DNA of 64,000 nt from Usitatibacter rugosus (GTDB lineage: Bacteria > Pseudomonadota > Gammaproteobacteria > Burkholderiales > Usitatibacteraceae). The DNA lies in contig NZ_CP053069.1 of assembly GCF_013003965.1 (NCBI RefSeq), positions 3,503,419 through 3,567,418 of the forward strand, given 5' to 3'. A program made the translations under genes and the position numbers. This document shows, piece by piece, positions 7,169 to 16,183 of this stretch. The notes below the pieces were generated by a model that saw only the letters and a list, made by a program, of their open reading frames with translations, did no database searches and was not told the DNA's origin. Each line of letters starts with the position of its first letter. Position 1 is the first letter of the stretch.

Positions 7169-8827
7169 TTGCGACACTCGCCCGCGCTGGCCACGATCGC
7201 GCTCGCGATCGCGGCCTTCCTCATCGCCTTCCTGATCGTCCCGGTCGGCGCGGTCATCTTCACCGCGTTCTCCGACCCGCACGGCGGCTTCACCCTCGCG
7301 CACTTCGAAGCCTTCTCGCAGATCTCGCTGATGCGCGAGTCGTTCGCGAACTCGCTGTGGGTCGCGGGACTCACGGTCATGTTCGCCACGATCATCGCGG
7401 TTCCGCTCGCGTACTTCACGATGCGCTTCCAGTTCCGGGGCGCCATCCTGATCCAGACGCTGGGCGTGCTGCCGCTGGTGATGCCCGCCTTCGTCGGCGC
7501 CGCGGCGATGCAGCTCCTCTTCGGGCGCTCCGGCTCGGTGAACCTGCTCCTCAAGGACGCGTTCGGCATCACGCTGCCGTTGATGGAAGGCCTCAACGGC
7601 GTGATCTTCGTGGAGACGCTGCACTACTTCCCGTTCATCCTGCTCAACCTCTCCGCTTCGCTCGCCAACATCGATTCCTCGCTCGAGGAGGCCGCGCAGA
7701 ACCTGGGCTCCTCGGGCTGGCGGCTCTTCCGCAAGATCGTGTTCCCGCTGGCGCTGCCCGGCTACATCGCCGGCGCCTCGCTGGTGTTCATCAAGGTCTT
7801 CGACGACCTCGGTACACCGCTGGTGTTGAACGTCACCAACATGCTGGCGCCCCAGGCGTACCTGCGCGTCACCTCGATCGGCCTCGAAGATCCGATCGGC
7901 TACGTGATCTGCGTGCTGCTCGTGATCTTCTCCATCGCGGCGATGGGCGGCTCGTGGTGGTTCGTGAAGCGGCGCGACTACGCGGTGGTCTCGCGCGGGT
8001 TGGCAGCCCCGAAGCGCAAGCTCACTCCGGCGCAGGCCGTGCTCGCCTACGGATGGATCGGGGCGCTGCTGCTCCTCGTGCTCTCCCCGCACCTGGGCCT
8101 GCTGCTGATGTCGCTCTTCAAGGTGTGGAGCTTCTCGGTGCTGCCCGAGCAGTTCACGCTCGCGCACTACGCCACGGTGCTCACCGACGCGAAGTCGATG
8201 ATCGTGAATACCTTCCTCTATTGCGGGCTCGCGGCGCTGCTGGACGTGATCCTCGGCACGGCCATCGCCTACATCGTCCTTCGCACGCAGCTGCCGGGCC
8301 GCCAGCTCCTCGACCACATGGTCACCATCGCGCTCGCGATGCCCGGCCTCGTGCTGGGCATCGGGTATCTCCGCGTCTTCCGCGGCGTGGAGCTGCCGTT
8401 CGGTTTGGGCGCCTTCACCGCGAGCTGGATGATCTTCGTCGTCGCCTACGCCGTGCGGCGCCTGCCCTATGCGCTGCGCTCGTGCATGGCGGCCCTCTCG
8501 CAAGTGCACCCGTCGCTCGAGGAGGCCGCGGAGAACCTCGGTGCCGGGAAGCTGCGCGTGATCGTGCGCGTGGTTGTGCCGCTGATGATGGGCGGCATCC
8601 TCGCGGGCTTCGTCACCAGCTTCATCACCGCGGCGGGCGAGATCTCGGAGACGATCCTGCTCACCAGCCGCGAGTCGCTGGCGCCGATGTCGTACGGCAT
8701 CTACCTCTACATGCAGTCCATCGCCGGGCGCGGGCCCGGCGCCGCCCTCGGCATGATCGCGATCGTGCTCATCGCCGCGGGCACCTATCTCTCCCATCGA
8801 CTCGTCGCAGCAGGAGGCCACAGATGA
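7169..8827 (+). CDS. ABC transporter permease with two fused membrane domains (FbpB/ThiP type)
   Basis: A 552-residue inner-membrane protein made of two homologous halves, each with about six helices. Each half has an EAA loop that docks the ATPase: EEAAQNLGSSGWRLFRKIVFPLALPG in the first, EEAAENLGAGKLRVIVRVVVPLMMGG in the second. This duplicated layout is typical of ferric-ion, thiamine and 2-AEP importers, where one chain replaces a permease dimer. The start is a TTG immediately after the TAG stop of the binding-protein gene; no better start lies upstream and the first hydrophobic helix begins at residue 3. The stop overlaps the ATPase start (ATGA). Confidence 0.9.
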   Translation: MRHSPALATIALAIAAFLIAFLIVPVGAVIFTAFSDPHGGFTLAHFEAFSQISLMRESFANSLWVAGLTVMFATIIAVPLAYFTMRFQFRGAILIQTLGVLPLVMPAFVGAAAMQLLFGRSGSVNLLLKDAFGITLPLMEGLNGVIFVETLHYFPFILLNLSASLANIDSSLEEAAQNLGSSGWRLFRKIVFPLALPGYIAGASLVFIKVFDDLGTPLVLNVTNMLAPQAYLRVTSIGLEDPIGYVICVLLVIFSIAAMGGSWWFVKRRDYAVVSRGLAAPKRKLTPAQAVLAYGWIGALLLLVLSPHLGLLLMSLFKVWSFSVLPEQFTLAHYATVLTDAKSMIVNTFLYCGLAALLDVILGTAIAYIVLRTQLPGRQLLDHMVTIALAMPGLVLGIGYLRVFRGVELPFGLGAFTASWMIFVVAYAVRRLPYALRSCMAALSQVHPSLEEAAENLGAGKLRVIVRVVVPLMMGGILAGFVTSFITAAGEISETILLTSRESLAPMSYGIYLYMQSIAGRGPGAALGMIAIVLIAAGTYLSHRLVAAGGHR

Positions 8828-9813
8828 ATCCCGTCGGCGTCGACATCCGCAACGTGGCGCTCGCGTACGGCACGACCCAGGTGCTGCGCGACATCACGCT
8901 CTCCATCCAGCCCGGCGAGTTCTTCGCGCTCCTGGGCCCCTCGGGCTCCGGCAAGACCACGCTGCTGCGCCTGATCGCGGGCTTCAACCAGCACCAGCAT
9001 GGCGAGGTCCTGATCGGCGGCAAGGACGTGACGGGCACGCCGCCCTGGGATCGCGACGTGGGCATGGTGTTCCAGAACTACGCGCTGTGGCCCCACATGA
9101 CGGTGGCGCAGAACGTGGCCTTCGGCCTCGAGGAGCGCCGTATCCCTCGCGACAGGATCCGCGAGCGCGTGCGGGCTTCGCTGGATCTGGTGGGACTCGC
9201 CGGCTACGACGCACGCCGCCCCGGCCAGCTCTCGGGCGGGCAGCAGCAGCGCGTGGCGCTGGCTCGCACGCTCGCCATCGAGCCGCAGGTGCTGCTGCTG
9301 GACGAGCCGCTCTCCAACCTCGACGCGAAGCTGCGCGTGCAGACGCGCCAGGAGCTCCGCAAGCTCCAGCAGCGCCTCGGCATCACGACGATCTTCGTCA
9401 CGCACGACCAGGAGGAGGCGTTGACGACGTGTGATCGCATCGCCGTGATGGACCAGGGCGTGATCCAGCAGGTGGGAACGCCCTTCGAGCTCTTCGACCA
9501 TCCGGTGAACCGCTTCGTCGCGGGCTTCGTGGGCTCGGCCAACATCGTGCAGCGCGAGGGGCGCGACATCGCGTTCCGCCCGCACGCGGTCACGTTGCGC
9601 AAGGCGCCGGCGCCCGTGCAGGCGGAAGGCCTGTCGCTTGAAGGCGAGATCGCCGCGGTGGAATTCCTCGGCGTCTCGGTCCGCTACGACGTGCAGGTGG
9701 GTCCTTCGCGCGTGATCGCGGACGTGGCGCATTCCCGCGACCTGGCGCCGCTGGCGATCGGAACACCAGTCGTGATCGGCGTGCCCGCCTCCGAGCTGCG
9801 CCCGCTCGACTAG
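8824..9813 (+). CDS. ABC transporter ATP-binding protein with TOBE-like C-terminus
   Basis: A 329-residue cytoplasmic ATPase that powers the importer encoded just upstream. Visible motifs are Walker A GPSGSGKTT (about residues 39-47), Q-loop (VFQNYALWPHM), signature LSGGQQQR, Walker B LLLDEPLSNLD and the H-loop (FVTHDQEEA). Residues from about 240 to the end form a TOBE-like regulatory region, as in the Fbp/Pot/Ugp class. The ATG at 8824 overlaps the permease stop by 4 nt. The TAG stop overlaps the stop of the convergent gene in a shared CTAG palindrome (9810-9813). Confidence 0.93.
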   Translation: MNPVGVDIRNVALAYGTTQVLRDITLSIQPGEFFALLGPSGSGKTTLLRLIAGFNQHQHGEVLIGGKDVTGTPPWDRDVGMVFQNYALWPHMTVAQNVAFGLEERRIPRDRIRERVRASLDLVGLAGYDARRPGQLSGGQQQRVALARTLAIEPQVLLLDEPLSNLDAKLRVQTRQELRKLQQRLGITTIFVTHDQEEALTTCDRIAVMDQGVIQQVGTPFELFDHPVNRFVAGFVGSANIVQREGRDIAFRPHAVTLRKAPAPVQAEGLSLEGEIAAVEFLGVSVRYDVQVGPSRVIADVAHSRDLAPLAIGTPVVIGVPASELRPLD

Positions 9814-10106
9814 GGTTCGGGGCGGCGGAACGTCCGCACGCACCCGTAGAACGTCCACCAGCAGATCGTGGACAAGACCGCGCAGAGCCCGACATAAAAC
9901 GCGCGCGCGGCGCCCTCGCCGAGGGCGTCGCGAAGGTCGCGCGCGAGCCACGAACGCGGGCCGCTCAGCTCCTCGAACGGCACCACGGCGTACCAATAGG
10001 CGATCGCCGCGAACGCGATCCCGCCCGCCAGGGACCCGAGCAGGAGCCCGTGGCGGTCGAAGAAGCGCCGCACCGGCTCGGCGATGAAGCGGGGGATGAT
10101 CCGCAT
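9810..10106 (-). CDS. Small membrane protein of unknown function
   Basis: A 98-residue protein starting at ATG 10106. It has two hydrophobic segments (about residues 20-42 and 68-90), separated by a charged loop (EELSGPRSWLARDLRDALGEGAAR), and a basic C-terminus (RTFRRPEP). It resembles small uncharacterised betaproteobacterial membrane proteins, but I do not recognise a named family. It is convergent with the ABC ATPase gene (stop codons overlap in CTAG) and divergent from the sorbosone-dehydrogenase-like gene. The longer upstream reading to 10364 is antisense to that gene and is not supported. Confidence 0.6.
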   Translation of the reverse strand: MRIIPRFIAEPVRRFFDRHGLLLGSLAGGIAFAAIAYWYAVVPFEELSGPRSWLARDLRDALGEGAARAFYVGLCAVLSTICWWTFYGCVRTFRRPEP

Positions 10107-10173
10107 GCGGATAGAGTACGAACTTTCGCCTCCCCTTTCCATCGAATCACGGAACCGCCCCCGGAGGGCCTCC

Positions 10174-11268
10174 ATGCGCATCGCCGCCGCGTTTCTCCTC
10201 GCCACCGCCTCCTTCGCCGCCTCGGCCCAAAGCATCCCGGTGGACCGCGTGGGGCTTCCCAAGGGCTTCGACATCCAGGTCTTCGCCACGGGCGTGAAGG
10301 ATGCGCGCTCGATGGCGCTGGGCGAAGGCGGGACGCTCTTCGTCGGCACGCGCACCGCGGGCAACCTCTACGCCATCAAGCACGACGGCACGAAGGCGAC
10401 GCAGGTGATCACGCTCGCCACCGGCCTCAACATGCCCAACGGCGTGGCCATTCGCGACGGCGCCCTCTACGTGGCCGAGGTGGACAAGATCTGGCGCTAC
10501 GACGCGATCGAGAAGCACCTCTCGGCGCCGCCCAAGCCGGTGCTCGTCTACGGGAAGTACCCCACCGATCGCCACCACGGCTGGAAATTCATCCGCTTCG
10601 GGCCCGACGGCTGGCTCTATGTGCCCGTCGGCGCTCCATGCAACATCTGCGAGAAGGCCGATCCCTACGCCACGATCACGCGGCTCAAGCCCGATGGCTC
10701 GCAGATGGAGGTGTATGCGCGCGGCATCCGCAATTCGGTGGGCTTCGACTGGCATCCCGAGACGAAGCAGCTCTGGTTCACCGACAACGGCCGCGACATG
10801 CTGGGCGACGACTCACCGCCCGACGAGCTGAACACCGCCGCCAAGGCGGGCCTGCACTTCGGCTTTCCGTATTGCCACGGTGGCGACCTCCCCGATCCCG
10901 ACTTCGGCGGCAAGCGCCAATGCTCCGAGTTCGTGGTGCCCGAGAAGAAGCTGAACGCGCACGTCGCCGCGCTCGGCATGCGCTTCTACACCGGCTCGAT
11001 GTTCCCGCTCGAGTACAAGAACGCCATCTTCATCGCGGAGCACGGCTCGTGGAACCGCTCCAAGAAGATCGGCTACCGCCTGATGGTGGCGAAGGTCGAG
11101 GGCGGGAAGGTCGTGGACCACAAGGTTTTCGCCGACGGTTTCCTCGATGTCGGGGCCGACAGCGCGTGGGGCCGGCCAGTGGACGTGCTGCAGATGCCCG
11201 ACGGCTCGATGCTCGTCTCCGACGACCACGCCAACGCGATCTATCGCATCACATACAACGCGAAGTAG
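10174..11268 (+). CDS. Exported PQQ-type sugar dehydrogenase-like protein (sorbosone/glucose dehydrogenase beta-propeller)
   Basis: A 364-residue protein, ATG 10174 with GGAGGG upstream, signal peptide to about residue 20 (FAASAQS). The body is a GSDH-family beta-propeller: repeated NG/DG turns (LPKGFDIQVFATGVKDARSM; NGVAIRDGALYVAEVDKIWRYD; HHGWKFIRFGPDGWLYVPVG; GFDWHPETKQLWFTDNGRDM; EHGSWNRSKKIGYRL). Relatives oxidise sugars or aldoses using PQQ in the periplasm, but many paralogues lack proven activity. Residues NICE and the C-terminal SDDHANAIYRI are typical of the L-sorbosone dehydrogenase subgroup. It is monocistronic as far as can be seen. An in-frame start at 10084 would destroy the signal peptide, so the shorter start is chosen. 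Confidence 0.85.
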   Translation: MRIAAAFLLATASFAASAQSIPVDRVGLPKGFDIQVFATGVKDARSMALGEGGTLFVGTRTAGNLYAIKHDGTKATQVITLATGLNMPNGVAIRDGALYVAEVDKIWRYDAIEKHLSAPPKPVLVYGKYPTDRHHGWKFIRFGPDGWLYVPVGAPCNICEKADPYATITRLKPDGSQMEVYARGIRNSVGFDWHPETKQLWFTDNGRDMLGDDSPPDELNTAAKAGLHFGFPYCHGGDLPDPDFGGKRQCSEFVVPEKKLNAHVAALGMRFYTGSMFPLEYKNAIFIAEHGSWNRSKKIGYRLMVAKVEGGKVVDHKVFADGFLDVGADSAWGRPVDVLQMPDGSMLVSDDHANAIYRITYNAK

Positions 11269-11535
11269 CTGCTTTTTCAGCAGGCGGTTCAATGATTGTA
11301 ACCACGTACCGAATATTGATCCGCATCAACGACTTCATTTTTCTCGGGGAATAGCGTCGTTCGCACAGGGAAACAGCATCCGTTCCGGCAGAGGACGGAG
11401 CAATCCCGGAGGAGCGATGCCGAACCAAGCCTGTCCTGTGCCTGAGCACGCGTACGCACCCCCGCGTTCGCCGAGCTCGTCGCGCGCGCCTCCGACACGT
11501 TGGTCTTCAACGACATACCAACCGGAGGGAATCAC
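11269..11535 (+). other. 267-bp intergenic stretch with a possible short leader ORF
   Basis: Just after the preceding stop, CTGCT-TTTTC-AGCAG gives only a weak 5-bp hairpin. The region is less GC-rich near 11290-11345, consistent with a promoter area. A short reading (47 codons, ATG 11417 preceded by GGAGGAGCG) runs to 11560 and overlaps the start of the next gene by 25 nt; it could be a translated leader, but its Pro/Ser-rich composition is not convincing as a protein. Confidence 0.3.
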
Positions 11536-13623
11536 ATGGGTACGAAAGCATCGGGCCTGAAAGCGGCCTGCGCGCTCGCTGGCGCTGTCGCGGCGGCGCT
11601 CGCAGCACCCACGGCGCAAGCACGCATCACCAAGATCGAGATCACCTCACGCGGCCCCGCCTTCGGCGGCGCGGAGTTTCCCGGCGTCGGTGCCTACGAG
11701 AAGCTGGTCGGCGTCGCTTCGGGCGAGGTGAGCCCGGTCAGCGCGTCCAACAACATGATCATCGACATCGGCCTCGCGCCGAGGAACGCGCGCGGCAACG
11801 TCGAGTACAAGTTCGACTTCTACATCCTGAAGCCCCTCGACCTCTCGAAGGGCAACCACCGCGTGATGTACGAACCCCCCAACCGCGGCGGCAAGCAGTT
11901 CGGCGGCTTCAACCGCACCACCGGCGGTAACGATCCCTCGGCCACGAGCAACCCCCTGGGCCAGTTCCTGGCACCTCGCGGCTACACGATGGTGTTCAGC
12001 GGCTGGGACTACGCGGCCGGCACGAGCAACGCCAACGGCACCGCCACGATCACGCTGCCCGTCGCGCGAAACCCCGATGGCACCTCCATCACCGGGCCCT
12101 CGTACGAGTACATCGTGATGGGCAACGCGACCACCACGTCGTACACGCTGAGCTATCCGGCGGCGAGCACCACCGACAAGAGCACCGCCAAGCTCACCAC
12201 GCGCAAGCACCTGGATGACCCCGCGACGACGGTCGCGGCCACGGGCTGGGACTTCGTCGACGCCACGCACATCAAGCTGCTGCCCGACGGCACGGCGTTC
12301 AACGCGAACGATATCTACGAGTTCACGTACACGGCGAAGGATCCGACCGTGAACGGCCTGGGCATGGCCGCCGTGCGCGACTGGAACTCCTTCCTGCGCA
12401 ACGCCACCGCGGACGACTCCGGCACCGCGAACCCGCTCGCCAACGACGTGAAGTTCATCTACACGTACGTGCTCTCGCAGCCCGGGCGCCTGCTGAACGA
12501 CTTCCGCTACTACGGCTTCAACGCGGACGAGGGCGGCCGGAAGGTGTTCGACGGCATGCTGCAGTGGATCGCCGCGGCCGATGGCCTGAACCTGAACCTG
12601 CGCTTCTCGCAGCCGGGCCGCACGCAAAGGAACCGCCAGGACCAGCTCTATGCCGAGGGCCTCTTCCCCTTCGCGCACCAGTCGATGACCGATCCGATCT
12701 CCGGCAAGACGGGCGGGCGCTACGACAAGTGCCTGAAGAACAACACCTGCCCGCTGGCGATGGAGATCTATTCGGCCAACGAGTACTGGGTGAAAGGCGC
12801 GTCGCTCTTCCACACGGACACGATGGGCACGAAGGACCTCGCCGATCCGCCGTATGCGCGCTACTACCTGATGGCCTCCAACCAGCACGGCACGGGCAAC
12901 GGGACGTCGCGCGGCAGCTGCCAGCAGCTCGGCAACCCGCTCAACGCGACCCCGGTGCAACGCGCGCTCTTCGTGGCGCTGGACGAGTGGGCCTCGATGG
13001 GCCGCGAGCCGCCGGCTTCGCAGATCCCGCGCTTCGCCGACGGCACGCTCGTGAAGGCCGACCAGGCATCGACGGGCTTCCCGAAGATCCCGGGCGTGCA
13101 GTACACGGGCTTGAAGTCCACGCGCTACCTGCTGAACTACGGGCCGCAGTTCGACCAGGGGATCATGTCCATCAACCCCCCGGTCACGACTGCGCCGTTC
13201 TTCGACAACCCGGCCAACGGCAAGATCTATCCCACGTTCGTGCCGAAGACGGATGCGGACGGCAACGACATCGCCGGCGTGAAGCTGCCGGACGTGTTGG
13301 TGCCGACGGCGACGTACACCGGCTGGTCGCTGCGCGCCACCGCGAGCAACGGTCCGGACGGCTGCGAAGGCTCGGGCCAGATGATCCCGTTCGCAAGGAC
13401 GAAGGCGGAGCGGCTCGCGAGCGGCGATCCGCGCCTGTCGATCGAGGAGCGCTACGGCTCCTTCGGCCAGTACCTGTACTTCCGCGCGGCGGCCATCAAC
13501 GAGATGGTCTCCAAGCGGCTGCTGCTGAGCGAGGACGGCAACGCGGAATTCACCCGCGGGCTGCAGTCGGTGATCGCCGGCGGGCTGAAGAGCGAGGAAG
13601 CGGAAGAGCAGGACGACGAGTGA
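11536..13623 (+). CDS. Exported alpha/beta-hydrolase domain protein (Abhydrolase_10-like family)
   Basis: A 695-residue secreted or periplasmic protein starting at ATG 11536, with GGAGGGA upstream and a signal peptide ending near AQA (residue 28). The N-terminal segment (ITKIEITSRGPAFGG, FPGVGAYEKLVGVASGEV, APRNARGNVEYKFDFYILKP) is typical of the large alpha/beta-hydrolase-domain proteins found in soil proteobacteria. The middle contains RLLNDFRYYGFNADEGGRKVFDGMLQWIA and the C-terminal part GSFGQYLYFRAAAINEMVSKRLLL. The substrate is not known for the family. It ends in an acidic tail (EEAEEQDDE). It stands alone, convergent with aceE. Confidence 0.75.
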   Translation: MGTKASGLKAACALAGAVAAALAAPTAQARITKIEITSRGPAFGGAEFPGVGAYEKLVGVASGEVSPVSASNNMIIDIGLAPRNARGNVEYKFDFYILKPLDLSKGNHRVMYEPPNRGGKQFGGFNRTTGGNDPSATSNPLGQFLAPRGYTMVFSGWDYAAGTSNANGTATITLPVARNPDGTSITGPSYEYIVMGNATTTSYTLSYPAASTTDKSTAKLTTRKHLDDPATTVAATGWDFVDATHIKLLPDGTAFNANDIYEFTYTAKDPTVNGLGMAAVRDWNSFLRNATADDSGTANPLANDVKFIYTYVLSQPGRLLNDFRYYGFNADEGGRKVFDGMLQWIAAADGLNLNLRFSQPGRTQRNRQDQLYAEGLFPFAHQSMTDPISGKTGGRYDKCLKNNTCPLAMEIYSANEYWVKGASLFHTDTMGTKDLADPPYARYYLMASNQHGTGNGTSRGSCQQLGNPLNATPVQRALFVALDEWASMGREPPASQIPRFADGTLVKADQASTGFPKIPGVQYTGLKSTRYLLNYGPQFDQGIMSINPPVTTAPFFDNPANGKIYPTFVPKTDADGNDIAGVKLPDVLVPTATYTGWSLRATASNGPDGCEGSGQMIPFARTKAERLASGDPRLSIEERYGSFGQYLYFRAAAINEMVSKRLLLSEDGNAEFTRGLQSVIAGGLKSEEAEEQDDE

Positions 13624-13646
13624 GCGCTTGAGCTGACGCGCTCTTT
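13622..13646. terminator. Candidate terminator hairpin between convergent genes
   Basis: GAGCGC (13622-13627) and GCGCTC (13638-13643) form a 6-bp stem with a 10-nt loop followed by TTT, starting at the stop codon of the hydrolase-family gene and 5 nt before the aceE stop. The T-tract is short, so termination strength is uncertain. Confidence 0.4.
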
Positions 13647-13651
13647 GGGAA

Positions 13652-16183
13652 TCAGGCGATCGCCCGGGCTGCCGCGGCGATCGCCTCCCGATCCACCCCG
13701 AAGAATTTCCGCAGGTTCTCCCGCGTGTCGCTGCGGCCGAAGCCGTCCGTGCCCAAGGCGACGTAGCGATCCGCGATCCACGGCCGGATGAGATCGGCCA
13801 CCGCCGCCACGTAGTCGCTCGCGGCCACCACCGGCACGCCGCTCTTCGGCAGCATCACCTCGATCCAGTCCGGGCGGCGGCGCAGCTCCGTGAAGCTGGT
13901 GACGGAATAGACCTCGGCGGCGATGCCCTCCTTCGCGAGGATCTCCGCTGCAGCGAGCGCTTCCAGCAGGATCGTGCCCGCGCCGAGCAAGCGCACCCTC
14001 GCAGAGTTGTTCCCACGCGCATCGCGCGACTCGCGCACGCAGTGCATGCCACGAAGTATTCCGGACTCCGCACCCGCCGGCATCGAGGGCTGGGCGTAGC
14101 TCTCGTTCATCACGGTGAGATAGAAGAAGACATCCTCCTGCTTCGCGAGCATCCGCCGCATGCCGTCTTCCAGGATCACCGCGAGCTCGTAGGCGAACGC
14201 CGGATCGTAGGCCACGCAGTTGGGAATGGTGGAGGCGATGAGGTGGCTCGTGCCGTCCTGGTGCTGCAGCCCCTCGCCCGAGAGCGTGGTGCGGCCCGCC
14301 GTGGCGCCGAAGAGAAAGCCTCGCGAGCGCGAGTCGGCCGCGGCCCAGATCGCGTCGCCCACGCGCTGGAAGCCGAACATCGAGTAGTAGATGTACATCG
14401 GCAGCATCGCGATGCCGTGCGCCGAGTAGCTGGTGGCCGCCGCGGTCCACGAGGCGATGGCACCCGCCTCGTTGATGCCTTCCTCGAGGATCTGCCCGTT
14501 CACCGCCTCCTTGTAATAGGAGAGCTGGTCGCGGTCCTCGGGCTGGTAGAGCTGGCCGATGGGCGAATAGATGCCGATCTGCCGGAAGAGGTCGGCCATG
14601 CCGAAGGTGCGCGCTTCATCCGCGATGATCGGCACGATGCGCTTGCCGAGCACGGGATCCTTCAGCAGCGCGCCGATCATGCGAACGAGCGCCACCGTGG
14701 TCGACATGTCCTTGCCGTTCGACTCGAGCGCGAACTTGGCGAACGCAGCCGCTTCGGGCGTGGCGAGCGGCTCGGCCTTCGTGCTGCGCGCGGGAAGATA
14801 CCCGCCCAGCTTCTCGCGGCGCGCGTGCAGGTACGCCATCTCCGGCGCGGTGCGCGGCGGGCGCACGAACTCGCACGCGTCCACCTGCTCATCTGTGAGC
14901 GGCAATGCAAAGCGGTCGCGGAAGGCCATCAACTGGTCGCTATCCAGCTTCTTTGCCTGGTGCGTGGTCATGCGGCCCTGGGCTGCCGTGCCCATGCCGT
15001 AGCCCTTCTTGGTCTTGGCGAGGATCACGGTGGGTTGCCCCTCGTGCTTCGCCGCGTGCCAGTAGGCCGAGAAGATCTTCACCGGGTCGTGGCCGCCACG
15101 GCGAAGCCTGTCGATGTCGTCATCCGAGAGGTGCGCGGCCAGGCGCTGCAGCTCCGGGTACTTGCTGAAGAAGTGCTCGCGGTTGAAGGCGCCGTCGGTG
15201 GCGGCGTAGGTCTGGAATTCGCCATCCACTGTTTCGAGGAACGCCTTCTCGAGGATGCGTCCGGTGTCGCGCAGGAAGAGCGGATCCCAGTCGCCGCCCC
15301 AGAGGAGCTTGATCACGTTCCAGCCCGCGCCGGCGAAGAGGCCTTCCAGCTCCTGGATGATCGAGCCGTTGCCGCGCACGGGACCATCGAGGCGCTGCAG
15401 GTTGCAGTTCACCACCAGCACCAGGTTGTCGAGCCGCTCGCGGGATGCGACCGAAAGACCGGCCAGAGCTTCGGGCTCGTCCATCTCGCCATCGCCGACG
15501 AACGCCCAGACCTTGCGGCCTTTCGTCTCCTGCAGCCCGCGGTGCTCGAGGTAGCGCATGAAGCGCGCCTGGTAGATCGCGAAGAGCGGACCGAGACCCA
15601 TCGAGCCCGTGGGGAACTGCCAGAAGTTCGGCATGAGCCACGGATGCGGGTACGACGAGAGGCCCTTGCCACCGGTCTCGCGGCGATAGTGGTCGAGGTT
15701 CTCCTCGGTCAGGCGTCCCTCGAGGAACGCGCGCGAGTAGACACCCGGGGCCGAGTGCGGCTGGAAGTACACGAGGTCGCCGTCCTGCCCCGCACGGAAG
15801 AAATGGTTGAAGCCGACCTCGAAGAGATCCGCGGCCGAGGCGTAGCTCGCGATGTGGCCGCCCAGCTCGGCGCTGAAGCGATTCGCTTTCACCACCATCG
15901 CCAGCGCATTCCAGCGGACGAGCGCCGAGAGCCGCGCCTCGATCTCGAGGTTGCCCTGGAAGGGCGGCTGTTCGGCGAGGCCCACAGTGTTCACGTACGG
16001 CGTGGCGAGCACGTGCGGCAGCGGCACGCGCCGCGCCCGTGCGTGCTGCAGCAGGCGGCGGAGCAGGAACGTGGCCCGCTCGGAGCCCTCGTTCTCGATC
16101 AACGCATCGAGGGCCTCCACCCACTCCTGCGTCTCGGCGGGATCGATGTCCGGATCGCGCGGAATCTCGCCTTCCATCTTCAT
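13652..16183 (-). CDS. aceE: Pyruvate dehydrogenase E1 component, homodimeric type
   Basis: This 843-residue enzyme decarboxylates pyruvate with thiamine diphosphate and passes the acetyl group to the E2 lipoyl domain. Family segments are clear: 'AEQPPFQGNLEIEARLSALV', 'SSYPHPWLMPNFWQFPTGSM', the ThDP motif beginning GDGEMDEPE and ending NCNLQRLDGPVRGN, KTKKGYGMG, and the C-terminal DGFGRSDTRENLRKFF. The length is slightly under that of E. coli AceE (887). The ATG at 16183 overlaps the stop of the upstream cyclophilin gene (4 nt); reading further upstream would be out of frame with that gene and has no support. The usual partners aceF and lpd are not next to it here, which is notable. Confidence 0.95.
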   Translation of the reverse strand: MKMEGEIPRDPDIDPAETQEWVEALDALIENEGSERATFLLRRLLQHARARRVPLPHVLATPYVNTVGLAEQPPFQGNLEIEARLSALVRWNALAMVVKANRFSAELGGHIASYASAADLFEVGFNHFFRAGQDGDLVYFQPHSAPGVYSRAFLEGRLTEENLDHYRRETGGKGLSSYPHPWLMPNFWQFPTGSMGLGPLFAIYQARFMRYLEHRGLQETKGRKVWAFVGDGEMDEPEALAGLSVASRERLDNLVLVVNCNLQRLDGPVRGNGSIIQELEGLFAGAGWNVIKLLWGGDWDPLFLRDTGRILEKAFLETVDGEFQTYAATDGAFNREHFFSKYPELQRLAAHLSDDDIDRLRRGGHDPVKIFSAYWHAAKHEGQPTVILAKTKKGYGMGTAAQGRMTTHQAKKLDSDQLMAFRDRFALPLTDEQVDACEFVRPPRTAPEMAYLHARREKLGGYLPARSTKAEPLATPEAAAFAKFALESNGKDMSTTVALVRMIGALLKDPVLGKRIVPIIADEARTFGMADLFRQIGIYSPIGQLYQPEDRDQLSYYKEAVNGQILEEGINEAGAIASWTAAATSYSAHGIAMLPMYIYYSMFGFQRVGDAIWAAADSRSRGFLFGATAGRTTLSGEGLQHQDGTSHLIASTIPNCVAYDPAFAYELAVILEDGMRRMLAKQEDVFFYLTVMNESYAQPSMPAGAESGILRGMHCVRESRDARGNNSARVRLLGAGTILLEALAAAEILAKEGIAAEVYSVTSFTELRRRPDWIEVMLPKSGVPVVAASDYVAAVADLIRPWIADRYVALGTDGFGRSDTRENLRKFFGVDREAIAAAARAIA

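Noticed and set aside
5606-8821. A 1071-codon minus-strand open reading frame opposite the ABC transporter genes
   Set aside because: It is antisense to three convincing genes with family motifs, and its product is a His/Arg/Glu/Asp-rich composition typical of GC-rich antisense translation.
12564-13631. A second plus-strand reading overlapping the exported hydrolase-family gene
   Set aside because: Frame-shadow with Arg/Gly/Pro-rich composition and no ribosome site.
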